The notes beneath the pieces were generated by a model. The model had not been told where the DNA came from. It saw only the letters and a list, made by a program, of their open reading frames with translations, and made no database searches. A stretch of DNA of 6,053 nt from an uncultured Eubacteriales bacterium. GTDB lineage: Bacteria; Bacillota; Clostridia; Lachnospirales; Lachnospiraceae. The first letter of the stretch is position 1. Each line of letters begins with the position of its first letter. Made by a program: the position numbers and the translations under genes. This document shows positions 1 to 5,102 of the stretch, piece by piece. The stretch is from assembly GCA_900321915.1 (NCBI GenBank), contig ONXW01000227.1, forward strand, positions 1 through 6,053, read 5' to 3'.

Positions 1-1886
1 AGTATGCCTCTGTCCCTGTGATCGTTACGCCGAATGCGGGTCTGCCCCGCAGTGAAAACGGGAAGACCGTGTATGATATCGGGCCAGAGGAATTTGCCGC
101 CTCCATGCGGGATATCCTGGATCTCGGCGTCTCCATGGTGGGGGGCTGCTGCGGCACGACACCGGCGCACATCGCCGCCCTGCATGAGGTGGTCGCCGGA
201 TACAGCGCCCCGCAGCTAACAGAGAAGCCTTATTCCCTGGTAACATCCTTTGCCGGGGCGGTGGAATTCGGAAAAGACCCGGTCCTTATCGGGGAGCGGA
301 TAAATCCCACCGGGAAGTCCCGGTTCAAGCAGGCGCTCCGGGAGCGGGATATGGAATATATTCTGAGCGAAGGCCTTGCCCAGCAGGACGCGGGTGCCCA
401 CATCCTGGACGTCAACGTGGGCCTTCCGGGCATTGATGAAGCCCAGATGATGGAGGACGTGGTCCGGGACCTTCAGTCGGTGACGGAGCTGCCGCTGCAG
501 ATTGATACTTCCGATGTCCGGGCCCTGGAGCGGGCGCTGCGCATCTATAACGGAAAGCCGCTGATCAACTCGGTGAACGGGAAGAAGGAGAGCATGGACG
601 CCGTGTTCCCCCTGGCCGCGAAGTACGGGGGTGTGATAGTTGCCCTGACCCTGGATGAAGATGGGATTCCGCAGACGGCGGACGGGAGAATCGCCATCGC
701 TGAAAAGATTTATAAAGAGGCGGAGAAGTACGGTATCCGCCGGAAGGATATCCTGATTGACGCCCTGTGCCTCACCATCAGCTCCGAGGCGGAGGGGGCG
801 ATCACGACGCTGGAGACGGTGCGGCGGATTCATGACGAGTACGGCGGCGGGACAATTCTCGGCGTTTCCAATATTTCCTTCGGTCTGCCGAAACGTGAGT
901 ATGTGAATTCGGTATTCTTCACGATGGCGATGCAGAAGGGACTTTCGGCTGCCATCATCAATCCGGGCAATGCGGCGATGATGCGCTCTTACTATGGATT
1001 CCGGGCGCTTATGGCGCTGGATGAGCACTGCGGCGACTATATCCGTATTTACAGTGAGGAAGCGGCGCGGGAGAAAGAAGCGCGGAAAGCGGCGGAAAGC
1101 AGCGGCAGCGCCGGCGCCCCGGGAGGCGGGACATCCGCCGGAAACGTTCCGGGAAGCGCAACAGGAAACTTCGGCGCCCCGGGAGGCGGAACAACTGCCG
1201 GAAACAGCCAGGGCAGCGGCACGCCCGGAAACGCCCGGGACAGCGCCGGCGGTCCGGGAAGCGGCCTCATGCGTTCGGTGGAGCGCGGCCTGAAGGACCA
1301 GGCGGCGAAGGCCGCCGGGGAGGTTCTCTCCGCTGAAGCCCCTCTGGAAGTGATTAACCGTTACATGATCCCGGCGCTGGACAAGGTCGGGAAGCGGTTT
1401 GAGGAGGGGACTCTCTACCTGCCGCAGCTCCTCATGAGCGCCGACGCGGCGAAGGCGGCGTTCGACGTGATAAAGGGGAAGCTCGGGGACACGGGAAAGG
1501 ACGCCGCGAAGAAGGGAACTATCATCCTGGCGACCGTGAAAGGCGATATCCACGACATCGGCAAGAATATTGTGAAGGTCCTGCTGGAGAATTACAGCTT
1601 CGAGGTGGTGGACCTGGGGCGGGACGTGGCACCGGAGCGGATCGTGAAAGCGGCCGTGGACGGGCACATTTCCCTGGTAGGTCTCTCTGCCCTGATGACG
1701 ACCACGGTGCCCGGGATGGAAGAAACAATAAAGAAATTGCGCAAAGAGGCCCCATGGGTTAAAATAATGGTTGGGGGAGCCGTGCTTACCGAGGATTACG
1801 CCATGGAGATCGGCGCGGACGCGTACTGCCGGGACGGTATGGCATCGGTGAATTACGCCCAGAAAGTTTTCGGGCAGGTTAACTGA
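1..1886 (+). CDS. metH: Cobalamin-dependent methionine synthase (MetH), 5'-truncated by window edge
   Basis: Cytosolic enzyme moving a methyl group from 5-methyl-THF through cobalamin to homocysteine. The frame is open to the left edge (first full codon at 3; GTG at 18 is internal, used here as residue 1). Domains in order: end of the homocysteine-binding domain with zinc-ligand motif GGCCGT (Cys44-Cys45); pterin-binding domain about residues 89-335 (GERINPTGK at 92-100, LDVNVG at 130-135, QIDTSD nearby); a low-complexity linker about 350-415; the cobalamin cap helices about 415-490; and the B12-binding Rossmann domain with DIHDIG at 510-515, His512 being the expected cobalt ligand. It stops right after the B12 domain, so the S-adenosylmethionine-dependent reactivation domain of E. 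coli MetH is absent; clostridial relatives commonly use a separate activation protein (family knowledge). The first zinc Cys and most of the N-terminal barrel lie outside the window. Function is confident; the start cannot be seen. Confidence 0.96.
   Translation, partial: YASVPVIVTPNAGLPRSENGKTVYDIGPEEFAASMRDILDLGVSMVGGCCGTTPAHIAALHEVVAGYSAPQLTEKPYSLVTSFAGAVEFGKDPVLIGERINPTGKSRFKQALRERDMEYILSEGLAQQDAGAHILDVNVGLPGIDEAQMMEDVVRDLQSVTELPLQIDTSDVRALERALRIYNGKPLINSVNGKKESMDAVFPLAAKYGGVIVALTLDEDGIPQTADGRIAIAEKIYKEAEKYGIRRKDILIDALCLTISSEAEGAITTLETVRRIHDEYGGGTILGVSNISFGLPKREYVNSVFFTMAMQKGLSAAIINPGNAAMMRSYYGFRALMALDEHCGDYIRIYSEEAAREKEARKAAESSGSAGAPGGGTSAGNVPGSATGNFGAPGGGTTAGNSQGSGTPGNARDSAGGPGSGLMRSVERGLKDQAAKAAGEVLSAEAPLEVINRYMIPALDKVGKRFEEGTLYLPQLLMSADAAKAAFDVIKGKLGDTGKDAAKKGTIILATVKGDIHDIGKNIVKVLLENYSFEVVDLGRDVAPERIVKAAVDGHISLVGLSALMTTTVPGMEETIKKLRKEAPWVKIMVGGAVLTEDYAMEIGADAYCRDGMASVNYAQKVFGQVN
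1113..1232 (+). repeat. Two in-frame 60-bp tandem repeats encoding a metH linker
   Basis: Two adjacent 60-bp units (1113-1172 and 1173-1232) encode 20-residue units beginning GAPGGGT(S/T)AGN, residues 366-385 and 386-405 of the visible protein. The first 33 bases agree at 30 positions by hand count; the later half has diverged. Gly, Ala, Ser, Thr, Pro and Asn dominate and no secondary structure is expected. The repeat lies between the pterin-binding domain and the cobalamin cap, where a flexible hinge is needed. In-frame duplication of a linker unit is the simplest origin (inference). Confidence 0.85.
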
Positions 1887-1901
1887 TATTTTGTCAGTTA
1901 A
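1879..1901. repeat. AT-rich inverted repeat over the metH stop codon
   Basis: TTAACTGA (1879-1886) and TCAGTTAA (1894-1901) are perfect 8-bp inverted arms around a 7-nt spacer. The left arm ends on the metH stop codon. There is no T-run after it and the arms are AT-rich, so it is a poor intrinsic terminator; an operator-like palindrome for a DNA-binding protein is at least as plausible. The right arm also forms part of the direct repeat at 1889-1945. Confidence 0.5.
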
Positions 1902-1945
1902 AGCGCCGGAAACAGTTTACGGACGATATGTTTTGACAGTTAAAG
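1889..1945. repeat. 15-bp direct repeat pair upstream of ptsH
   Basis: TTTTGTCAGTTAAAG at 1889-1903 recurs as TTTTGACAGTTAAAG at 1931-1945, 14 of 15 bases identical, start-to-start distance 42 bp (about four helical turns). The second copy contains a TTGACA hexamer but is too close (13 bp) to the TATGAT element to be its -35. Possible paired operator sites; no regulator can be named. Confidence 0.5.
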
Positions 1946-1948
1946 AAA

Positions 1949-1957
1949 TGCTATGAT
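1949..1957 (+). promoter_or_regulatory. Extended -10 promoter element for ptsH
   Basis: TGC-TATGAT is an extended -10 element (TG at 1949-1950, hexamer 1952-1957). There is no good -35 at 17 bp (TGTTTT at 1929-1934); TTGACA at 1933-1938 lies only 13 bp upstream. Initiation would fall near 1964, leaving a leader of about 13 nt that is little more than the Shine-Dalgarno site. Plausible but unproven; ptsH could also be read from metH because no terminator separates them. Confidence 0.4.
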
Positions 1958-1976
1958 AGCAGTGGGGAGGAAAGCT

Positions 1977-2255
1977 ATGTTATCCAAAAAAATCACGGTG
2001 ATTAATCCCACGGGACTTCATTTGAGACCCGCAGGCCTGTTTGCTTCGGCGGCAATGAAATTTAAGAGCAGCATCATCTTAAGGCATGAGAATAAGACGA
2101 TTGATGCCAAGAGCGTCATCAATGTGATGGCGGCGGGCATCAAGAAGGGCACGACCGTAGAGCTTACCTGTGATGGTGAAGACGAAGAGAAGGCCATGAA
2201 GACTCTCACGGAGCTTGTTGAGAGCGGTCTCGGTGAACTTACCACAAAATACTGA
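1977..2255 (+). CDS. ptsH: Phosphocarrier protein HPr
   Basis: Small cytosolic phosphocarrier of the sugar phosphotransferase system, passing phosphate from enzyme I to sugar-specific EIIA proteins. The start at 1977 is chosen because GGGGAGG at 1964-1970 sits six bases upstream and because it places the catalytic His at residue 15 (NPTGLHLRP) and the regulatory Ser at residue 46 (AKSVINVM), the canonical HPr numbering; the in-frame ATG at 1953 would add eight residues and has no such site. Length is 92 residues, close to the usual 85-90. Ser46 implies control by HPr kinase/phosphorylase and a corepressor role with CcpA, as in other Bacillota (family knowledge). No ptsI (enzyme I) gene is adjacent, so this is a solitary ptsH. 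Position 16, often Ala in HPr, is Leu. Could be a Crh-like paralogue, but Crh lacks His15, so HPr is favoured. Confidence 0.95.
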   Translation: MLSKKITVINPTGLHLRPAGLFASAAMKFKSSIILRHENKTIDAKSVINVMAAGIKKGTTVELTCDGEDEEKAMKTLTELVESGLGELTTKY

Positions 2256-2266
2256 CATTTTATAAT
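2239..2266 (+). promoter_or_regulatory. Possible promoter for the folT leader (perfect -10, weak -35)
   Basis: TATAAT at 2261-2266 is a consensus -10; TTACCA at 2239-2244 matches four of six -35 positions at 16-bp spacing and overlaps the end of ptsH. Initiation would be expected near 2273, which is just after the 5' arm of riboswitch stem P1 (2269-2272). Either initiation is unusually close to the -10, or the functional aptamer is made on transcripts reading through from ptsH, since no terminator lies between. Confidence 0.4.
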
Positions 2267-2268
2267 TC

Positions 2269-2409
2269 GCAGAGTAGGGGTATCAGCGTAAGGAACTGTT
2301 TCTGACAGTTCTGCAGTGCCGGCAGGACAGGGAGTTGGCTGCCGGACGAAAACGGACGCAGGCGCAAAGCGCCGCGGACCTGCATGTTTGGTATTCCGCA
2401 TCCCGCTGC
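2269..2409 (+). promoter_or_regulatory. Tetrahydrofolate (THF) riboswitch aptamer
   Basis: Matches the THF riboswitch as I recall it. P1 pairs GCAG (2269-2272) with CTGC (2406-2409), followed by the conserved AGTA (2273-2276). P2 pairs GGGGTATC (2277-2284) with GGTATTCC (2390-2397), eight pairs including wobbles. The 5' junction AGCGTAAG (2285-2292) resembles the family GCGTTAAG. P3 pairs CCGGCAG (2319-2325) with CTGCCGG (2339-2345), followed by the conserved ACGAA (2346-2350). Loop L3 carries GGGA (2330-2333), able to form the family pseudoknot with TCCC of the J2/1 signature GCATCCCG (2398-2405). Extra elements are a hairpin GAACTGT/ACAGTTC (2293-2311) and GGCGC-AAA-GCGCC (2361-2373), so the aptamer is longer than compact members. 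Binding of reduced folate would be expected to repress the folate transporter gene immediately downstream. Confidence 0.87.
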
Positions 2410-2426
2410 ATAAAGAGAGTATTGAT

Positions 2427-2467
2427 TCTCCTTCTGCCGCGGAAGCTGTGCAGAAGGAGATTTTTTT
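2427..2467 (+). terminator. Riboswitch-controlled intrinsic terminator that also holds the folT RBS
   Basis: CTCCTTCTGC (2428-2437) pairs perfectly with GCAGAAGGAG (2450-2459); T2427-A2460 adds one pair. The loop is 12 nt and seven Ts follow (2461-2467), directly abutting the ATG at 2468. The 3' arm contains AGAAGGAG, the only Shine-Dalgarno site for folT, so the hairpin can both terminate transcription and hide the RBS. A competing pairing of 2406-2412 (including the P1 3' arm) with 2447-2453 gives about seven pairs and would break the top of this stem; that is a candidate antiterminator (inference). Confidence 0.9.
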
Positions 2468-3028
2468 ATGAAAAATACTATTGATCTCTATCGCGCATCC
2501 TTCGCAGAACTGAAAAAAGTCAGGGTGCTGACCCTGACGGCCATGATGATGGCGCTCTCTGTCATCCTGGGATATTTTACCCTGGATGTGGGCCCGTACC
2601 TGAAAATCGGGTTCGGCACCATTGTCAACCAGTTTGTCTGCTGCCTGTTCGGCCCGGTGGTGGGCGTGATTTACAACGGGCTTCTTGACATTATCAAGTA
2701 CATGGTGAAGCCGACGGGACCATTTTTCCCGGGCTTTACGCTGAATGCCATGCTGGCGGGACTTATCTACGGCACGGCGTTCTACAAAAAGAAGCTGACC
2801 TTTACGCGTGTGCTTATCACGGAGTTTATCGTCTGCCTTGTCTGCAATGTCATCCTCAACACCTGGATGCTGTCGTTCCTCTACGGCAAGGGATTTATGG
2901 CGCTCCTTCCGGCGAGAGTCCTGAAGAATGCCATCCAGTGCCCGGTCAATGCCGCCCTGTTCTGGTTCATCATGGGCCGTATGGAGAAGGCGGGGCTGAT
3001 GAAGGAGCTGAGAAAAACCGCGGAGTAA
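2468..3028 (+). CDS. folT: Folate-family ECF transporter S component (FolT-like)
   Basis: Predicted substrate-binding membrane subunit of an energy-coupling-factor vitamin importer, working with a shared EcfA/EcfA'/EcfT module encoded elsewhere (not in the window). It has 186 residues, typical of S components. Hydrophobic segments lie near residues 18-37, 47-67, 68-80, 86-106, 113-139 and 148-172, consistent with six helices. The first helix contains the small-residue/Met-rich AMMMALSVILG (25-35), the surface that usually contacts EcfT. The segment RVLKNAIQCP (150-159) resembles the late-helix motif of folate-type members. The folate assignment rests on this similarity and on the THF riboswitch in front, which independently points to folate. 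RBS AGAAGGAG is eight bases from the ATG, inside the terminator stem, so expression should depend on the riboswitch. The downstream spacer has a hairpin but no clear terminator. Specificity for folate versus a precursor is not shown by sequence. Confidence 0.88.
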   Translation: MKNTIDLYRASFAELKKVRVLTLTAMMMALSVILGYFTLDVGPYLKIGFGTIVNQFVCCLFGPVVGVIYNGLLDIIKYMVKPTGPFFPGFTLNAMLAGLIYGTAFYKKKLTFTRVLITEFIVCLVCNVILNTWMLSFLYGKGFMALLPARVLKNAIQCPVNAALFWFIMGRMEKAGLMKELRKTAE

Positions 3029-3037
3029 GGTCATATT

Positions 3038-3059
3038 CAAGTCCCGCTCACGGGACTTG
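3038..3059. other. Perfect hairpin after folT
   Basis: CAAGTCCCG (3038-3046) and CGGGACTTG (3051-3059) form a perfect nine-pair stem with a CTCA loop, ten bases after the folT stop codon. No T-run follows on either strand, so it is not a standard intrinsic terminator; it could stabilise the folT 3' end or cause factor-assisted termination. Confidence 0.6.
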
Positions 3060-3138
3060 CGCGCCGCACGTGGGCTGCCGATAAACCGTCGGAAGAAAGA
3101 ATTCAGCAAGGTTTCATATTTCTGTAAGTGAATCTGTA

Positions 3139-3167
3139 TTTACGCGAATCTTAAGGTTTGGTATAAT
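3139..3167 (+). promoter_or_regulatory. Promoter for mrp-relQ: TTTACG, 17 bp, TGG-TATAAT
   Basis: TATAAT at 3162-3167 is a consensus -10 preceded by TG at 3159-3160 (extended -10). TTTACG at 3139-3144 matches four of six -35 bases at the ideal 17-bp spacing. Initiation is expected near 3174, giving a leader of about 80 nt before the preferred mrp start. This is the best vegetative promoter in the window. Confidence 0.75.
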
Positions 3168-3189
3168 TCGAGTAAGCAAGAAGATGGAG

Positions 3190-3221
3190 ATCGCCTGCCG
3201 GAAAAATTCTGCGCAGGCGAT
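3190..3221 (+). other. Stable hairpin in the mrp 5' leader
   Basis: ATCGCCTGC (3190-3198) pairs perfectly with GCAGGCGAT (3213-3221); inside it CGGAA (3199-3203) can pair with TTCTG (3207-3211) around an AAA loop, with one base bulged. It begins about 16 nt from the predicted transcription start. T-rich sequence comes only 13 nt later, so it is not a classical terminator; mRNA stabilisation or attenuation are possible. Confidence 0.6.
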
Positions 3222-3254
3222 TCGTGTATGCAGATTTTTGAGAGGTTTAAAACA

Positions 3255-4070
3255 ATGAGTGAAGTGGTAAATGAACGCGGTCATCGCGTCCCGCAGCCGG
3301 ACCCGTCAAGTTTCCTGGCACCGCTGGATGAACTGAGTTCTGTAAAGAAGGTCATCGGCGTTGTCAGCGGAAAGGGCGGCGTCGGAAAGTCCCTTGTGAC
3401 TTCCCTTCTTGCGTGCGCGATGCGGAGAAAAGGGGCAAATGTCGGCATCCTGGATGCAGATATTACAGGGCCTTCTATCCCGAAAAGCTTCGGAATCCAT
3501 GACCAGCTGACCGTGGCATACGGTAAGCTGATGGTTCCCTCGGTTTCCGCCACGGGTATACATGTGGTTTCTGCCAACCTGGTTCTTGAGGATGAGACGG
3601 AACCCGTGATATGGCGCGGACCGGTGGTAGCCGGCGTGATTAAGCAGTTCTGGACCGAGACCCTGTGGAAGGATATCGATTATATGTTTGTCGATATGCC
3701 GCCGGGTACCGGCGATGTGCCGCTGACCGTGTTCCAGTCCCTGCCGCTGGCAGGAATTATCGTGGTGACCTCCCCGCAGGATCTGGTGACCATGATTGTT
3801 ACAAAAGCAGTCAACATGGCTGAGAAGATGGATGTTCCGATTCTCGGCATCGTGGAAAACATGAGTTATCTGGTCTGCCCGCACTGCGGTGAGAAGATTT
3901 CGGTGTTCGGCGAGAGCCATATCGAGGAAGCGGCTGCCCCCCACGGGGTGCCGGTTCTGGCGAGAATTCCGATTGATCCGGAGGTTGCGGCGATGGTTGA
4001 CCAGGGGAAGGTTGAGTATGTGGAGGCGCCATGGCTGGATGAGGCTGTGGCCGCAGTAGAGAAGGCATAA
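3255..4070 (+). CDS. mrp: Mrp/NBP35-family P-loop ATPase (Fe-S cluster carrier type)
   Basis: Cytosolic SIMIBI-class ATPase of the Mrp/ApbC/NBP35 group, generally implicated in Fe-S cluster binding and delivery. Counting from ATG 3255 (271 residues): deviant Walker A GKGGVGKS at 39-46, switch motif DADITGPSIPK at 67-77, Walker B Asp147 followed by PPGTGD (149-154), SPQDLV at 173-178, and the family metal-binding CPHC at 208-211. I prefer 3255 because GAGAGG (3240-3245) lies nine bases upstream and it gives the family-like MSE start; ATG 3228 would add nine residues and has no free Shine-Dalgarno site. Clostridial relatives I recall carry a Cys cluster in the short N-terminal tail; here residues 1-38 contain no Cys, so only the central CxxC is available. 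It has its own promoter and is followed after 48 bp by relQ. The biochemical role is inferred from family. Confidence 0.92.
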   Translation: MSEVVNERGHRVPQPDPSSFLAPLDELSSVKKVIGVVSGKGGVGKSLVTSLLACAMRRKGANVGILDADITGPSIPKSFGIHDQLTVAYGKLMVPSVSATGIHVVSANLVLEDETEPVIWRGPVVAGVIKQFWTETLWKDIDYMFVDMPPGTGDVPLTVFQSLPLAGIIVVTSPQDLVTMIVTKAVNMAEKMDVPILGIVENMSYLVCPHCGEKISVFGESHIEEAAAPHGVPVLARIPIDPEVAAMVDQGKVEYVEAPWLDEAVAAVEKA

Positions 4071-4103
4071 GCCCGGCTCCGCCCCTTCGGGAGGAGGACG
4101 GGC
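4071..4103 (+). other. GC-rich UUCG hairpin between mrp and relQ
   Basis: Immediately after the mrp stop, GCCCG (4071-4075) pairs with CGGGC (4099-4103), CTCC (4077-4080) with GGAG (4093-4096), and CC/GG closes a TTCG tetraloop (4086-4089). No T-run follows. The relQ Shine-Dalgarno AGGAG (4109-4113) lies just outside the stem. It may mark a processing site or set the ratio of the two products rather than end transcription. Confidence 0.5.
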
Positions 4104-4118
4104 GGCACAGGAGCGACG

Positions 4119-4856
4119 ATGGACAACAATCCGAATCCCAGCGGTGAGCTGAAGCAAGTGGCAGTCAATGCCCCTGCCGAGATTGAAGTACCGGATTCCA
4201 TGATAGCTTTCGCACAGCAGTTTCGCGAGAGCATGATGCGGTACAACTGTGCGATCCGCGAGGTAAAAACAAAACTGGAAGTACTGAACGATGACCTGTC
4301 GGTGCGTAAGTCTCGCAATCCTATCGAGATGCTGAAGTCCAGGGTGAAGAAACCCGAGAGTATTGTGGAGAAGCTCCAGAGGCGCGGCCTCCCCGTGAGC
4401 ATCGAGTCCATGGAGAAGAACCTGGACGATGTGGCGGGAGTAAGGGTTATCTGCACGTTTATCGATGACATTTACGAAATCAGCCGGATGCTGGCCCTGC
4501 AGGACGATGTGCAGGTGCTGGCGGTCAAGGATTACATCCGCTGCCCGAAGGACAATGGGTACCGCAGCTATCACATGATTGTGGAGGTGCCGGTATTCTT
4601 CGCGGACCGGATGAGGCCTATCCGGGTGGAGGTGCAGATCCGCACCATTGCCATGGATTTCTGGGCAAGCCTGGAACACCAGCTGCGCTATAAAAAACAT
4701 CTGGAAATCGAAGACGCGAACGAGCTGGAGAACCAGCTGCGGGCCTGTGCGGAAACCATTGCCGATACAGACTGGCGCATGCTGGACATCCGCCAGAAGA
4801 TTGAGGAAAAGGGAATCATCCAGAGACTGGATACCTGGAAACGGGTCGGACAGTAA
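4119..4856 (+). CDS. relQ: Small alarmone synthetase, RelQ type (GTP pyrophosphokinase)
   Basis: Predicted cytosolic enzyme transferring pyrophosphate from ATP to GDP/GTP (possibly GMP) to make (p)ppGpp. The 245 residues hold only a RelA/SpoT synthetase domain: no HD hydrolase domain and no TGS/ACT regulatory region, as in small alarmone synthetases. Visible motifs: SRVKKPESIVEKL at 74-86, DDVAGVRVI at 103-111 (Asp104 a likely Mg ligand), the G-loop-like KDYIRCPKDNGYRSYH at 137-152, and EVQIRT at 171-176 with likely catalytic Glu171, then DFWASLEHQLRYK at 180-192. A C-terminal amphipathic helix region follows, as in the RelQ tetramer. The first 25 residues are a Pro/Asn-rich extension. AGGAG is five bases before the ATG. 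GYRSYH differs from the more usual GYRSLH. RelQ is favoured over RelP by overall motif spelling and length, but this subtype call is less sure than the synthetase call. Confidence 0.9.
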   Translation: MDNNPNPSGELKQVAVNAPAEIEVPDSMIAFAQQFRESMMRYNCAIREVKTKLEVLNDDLSVRKSRNPIEMLKSRVKKPESIVEKLQRRGLPVSIESMEKNLDDVAGVRVICTFIDDIYEISRMLALQDDVQVLAVKDYIRCPKDNGYRSYHMIVEVPVFFADRMRPIRVEVQIRTIAMDFWASLEHQLRYKKHLEIEDANELENQLRACAETIADTDWRMLDIRQKIEEKGIIQRLDTWKRVGQ

Positions 4857-4879
4857 AAATGATGTGACAGAAAAGATTT

Positions 4880-4913
4880 GAAGAGGGGCGGTTCGGATGA
4901 GCCGCCCCTCTTC
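4880..4913. terminator. Strong hairpin after relQ, probable (bidirectional) terminator
   Basis: GAAGAGGGGC (4880-4889) pairs with GCCCCTCTTC (4904-4913) and GGTTC (4890-4894) with GAGCC (4899-4903) across a GGAT tetraloop: 15 consecutive pairs, one a wobble. It lies 23 bases past the relQ stop. There is no proper T-run downstream on the plus strand; on the minus strand the stem is followed by AAATCTTTT, a weak U-rich tail. It lies between two convergent genes, so it likely insulates both. Confidence 0.65.
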
Positions 4914-4925
4914 TGGCGCGATAAG

Positions 4926-4940
4926 GCCGGAACAAAGAAA
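4926..4940. repeat. Partial copy (tail only) of the 128-bp-period intergenic repeat
   Basis: GCCGGAACAAAGAAA occurs exactly here and at the ends of the two fuller copies (5052-5066 and 5180-5194). Sequence before 4926 does not resemble the rest of the unit, so this is a truncated or end-only copy. Confidence 0.8.
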
Positions 4941-4944
4941 TATT

Positions 4945-4966
4945 GATTTGCGCGGCAGCGCAAATC
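4945..4966. other. Nine-pair hairpin at the start of the first repeat module
   Basis: GATTTGCGC (4945-4953) and GCGCAAATC (4958-4966) form a perfect stem with a GGCA loop. The equivalent part of the second module (about 5070-5095) is not the same sequence and shows no equally perfect stem, so this is a variable region between the conserved blocks. Confidence 0.6.
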
Positions 4967-4974
4967 CCTCAACC

Positions 4975-5066
4975 GGCAGGGTGTGCTGCCCGGCAGGAGG
5001 GGAGGCAAGTTAATGCGGCTGTGCAGTTTCCAGTATAGGGGGAACCGCACAGCCGGAACAAAGAAA
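4975..5066. repeat. Intergenic structured repeat, copy 1
   Basis: This 92-bp unit matches copy 2 (5103-5194) at 76 of 92 positions by hand count, with no gaps and a period of 128 bp. Its right half forms a long hairpin: CGGCTGTGC (5016-5024) with GCACAGCCG (5047-5055), then after an A/C mismatch GTTTCC (5026-5031) with GGGAAC (5040-5045), loop 5032-5039. GGCAAGTTAA (5004-5013) is conserved and unpaired. It sits between convergent genes and no coding role is supported, because the period is not a multiple of three. Identity of the family is unknown to me. Confidence 0.8.
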
Positions 5067-5102
5067 CTTGATGTTTACATGGCTGATCAGAACCCGGAAT
5101 GG

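Noticed and set aside
216..1667. Long open frame on the minus strand opposite metH (483 codons)
   Set aside because: It is the antisense shadow of a clearly conserved gene in GC-biased DNA; its translation is Arg/His/Pro-rich with no recognisable domain.
1899..1912. Possible CcpA (cre) site near ptsH
   Set aside because: AAAGCG matches one half of a cre site, but the other half does not fit the palindromic consensus.
1933..1961. TTGACA at 1933-1938 as the -35 of the ptsH promoter
   Set aside because: Only 13 bp separate it from TATGAT, and at 17-18 bp downstream there is no acceptable -10.
3038..3059. Hairpin after folT as an intrinsic terminator
   Set aside because: The stem is good, but no T-run follows on either strand; kept only as a hairpin.
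2018..3109. Minus-strand open frame across ptsH, the riboswitch and folT
   Set aside because: Overlaps two conserved genes and a structured RNA; no domain recognisable.
3228..3254. Upstream ATG at 3228 as the mrp start
   Set aside because: No accessible Shine-Dalgarno site (the nearest purine run lies in a hairpin arm), whereas ATG 3255 has GAGAGG nine bases upstream.
3306..4700. Long minus-strand open frame across mrp and relQ (464 codons)
   Set aside because: It spans two well-supported plus-strand genes and their spacer, and has shadow-like composition with no motif.
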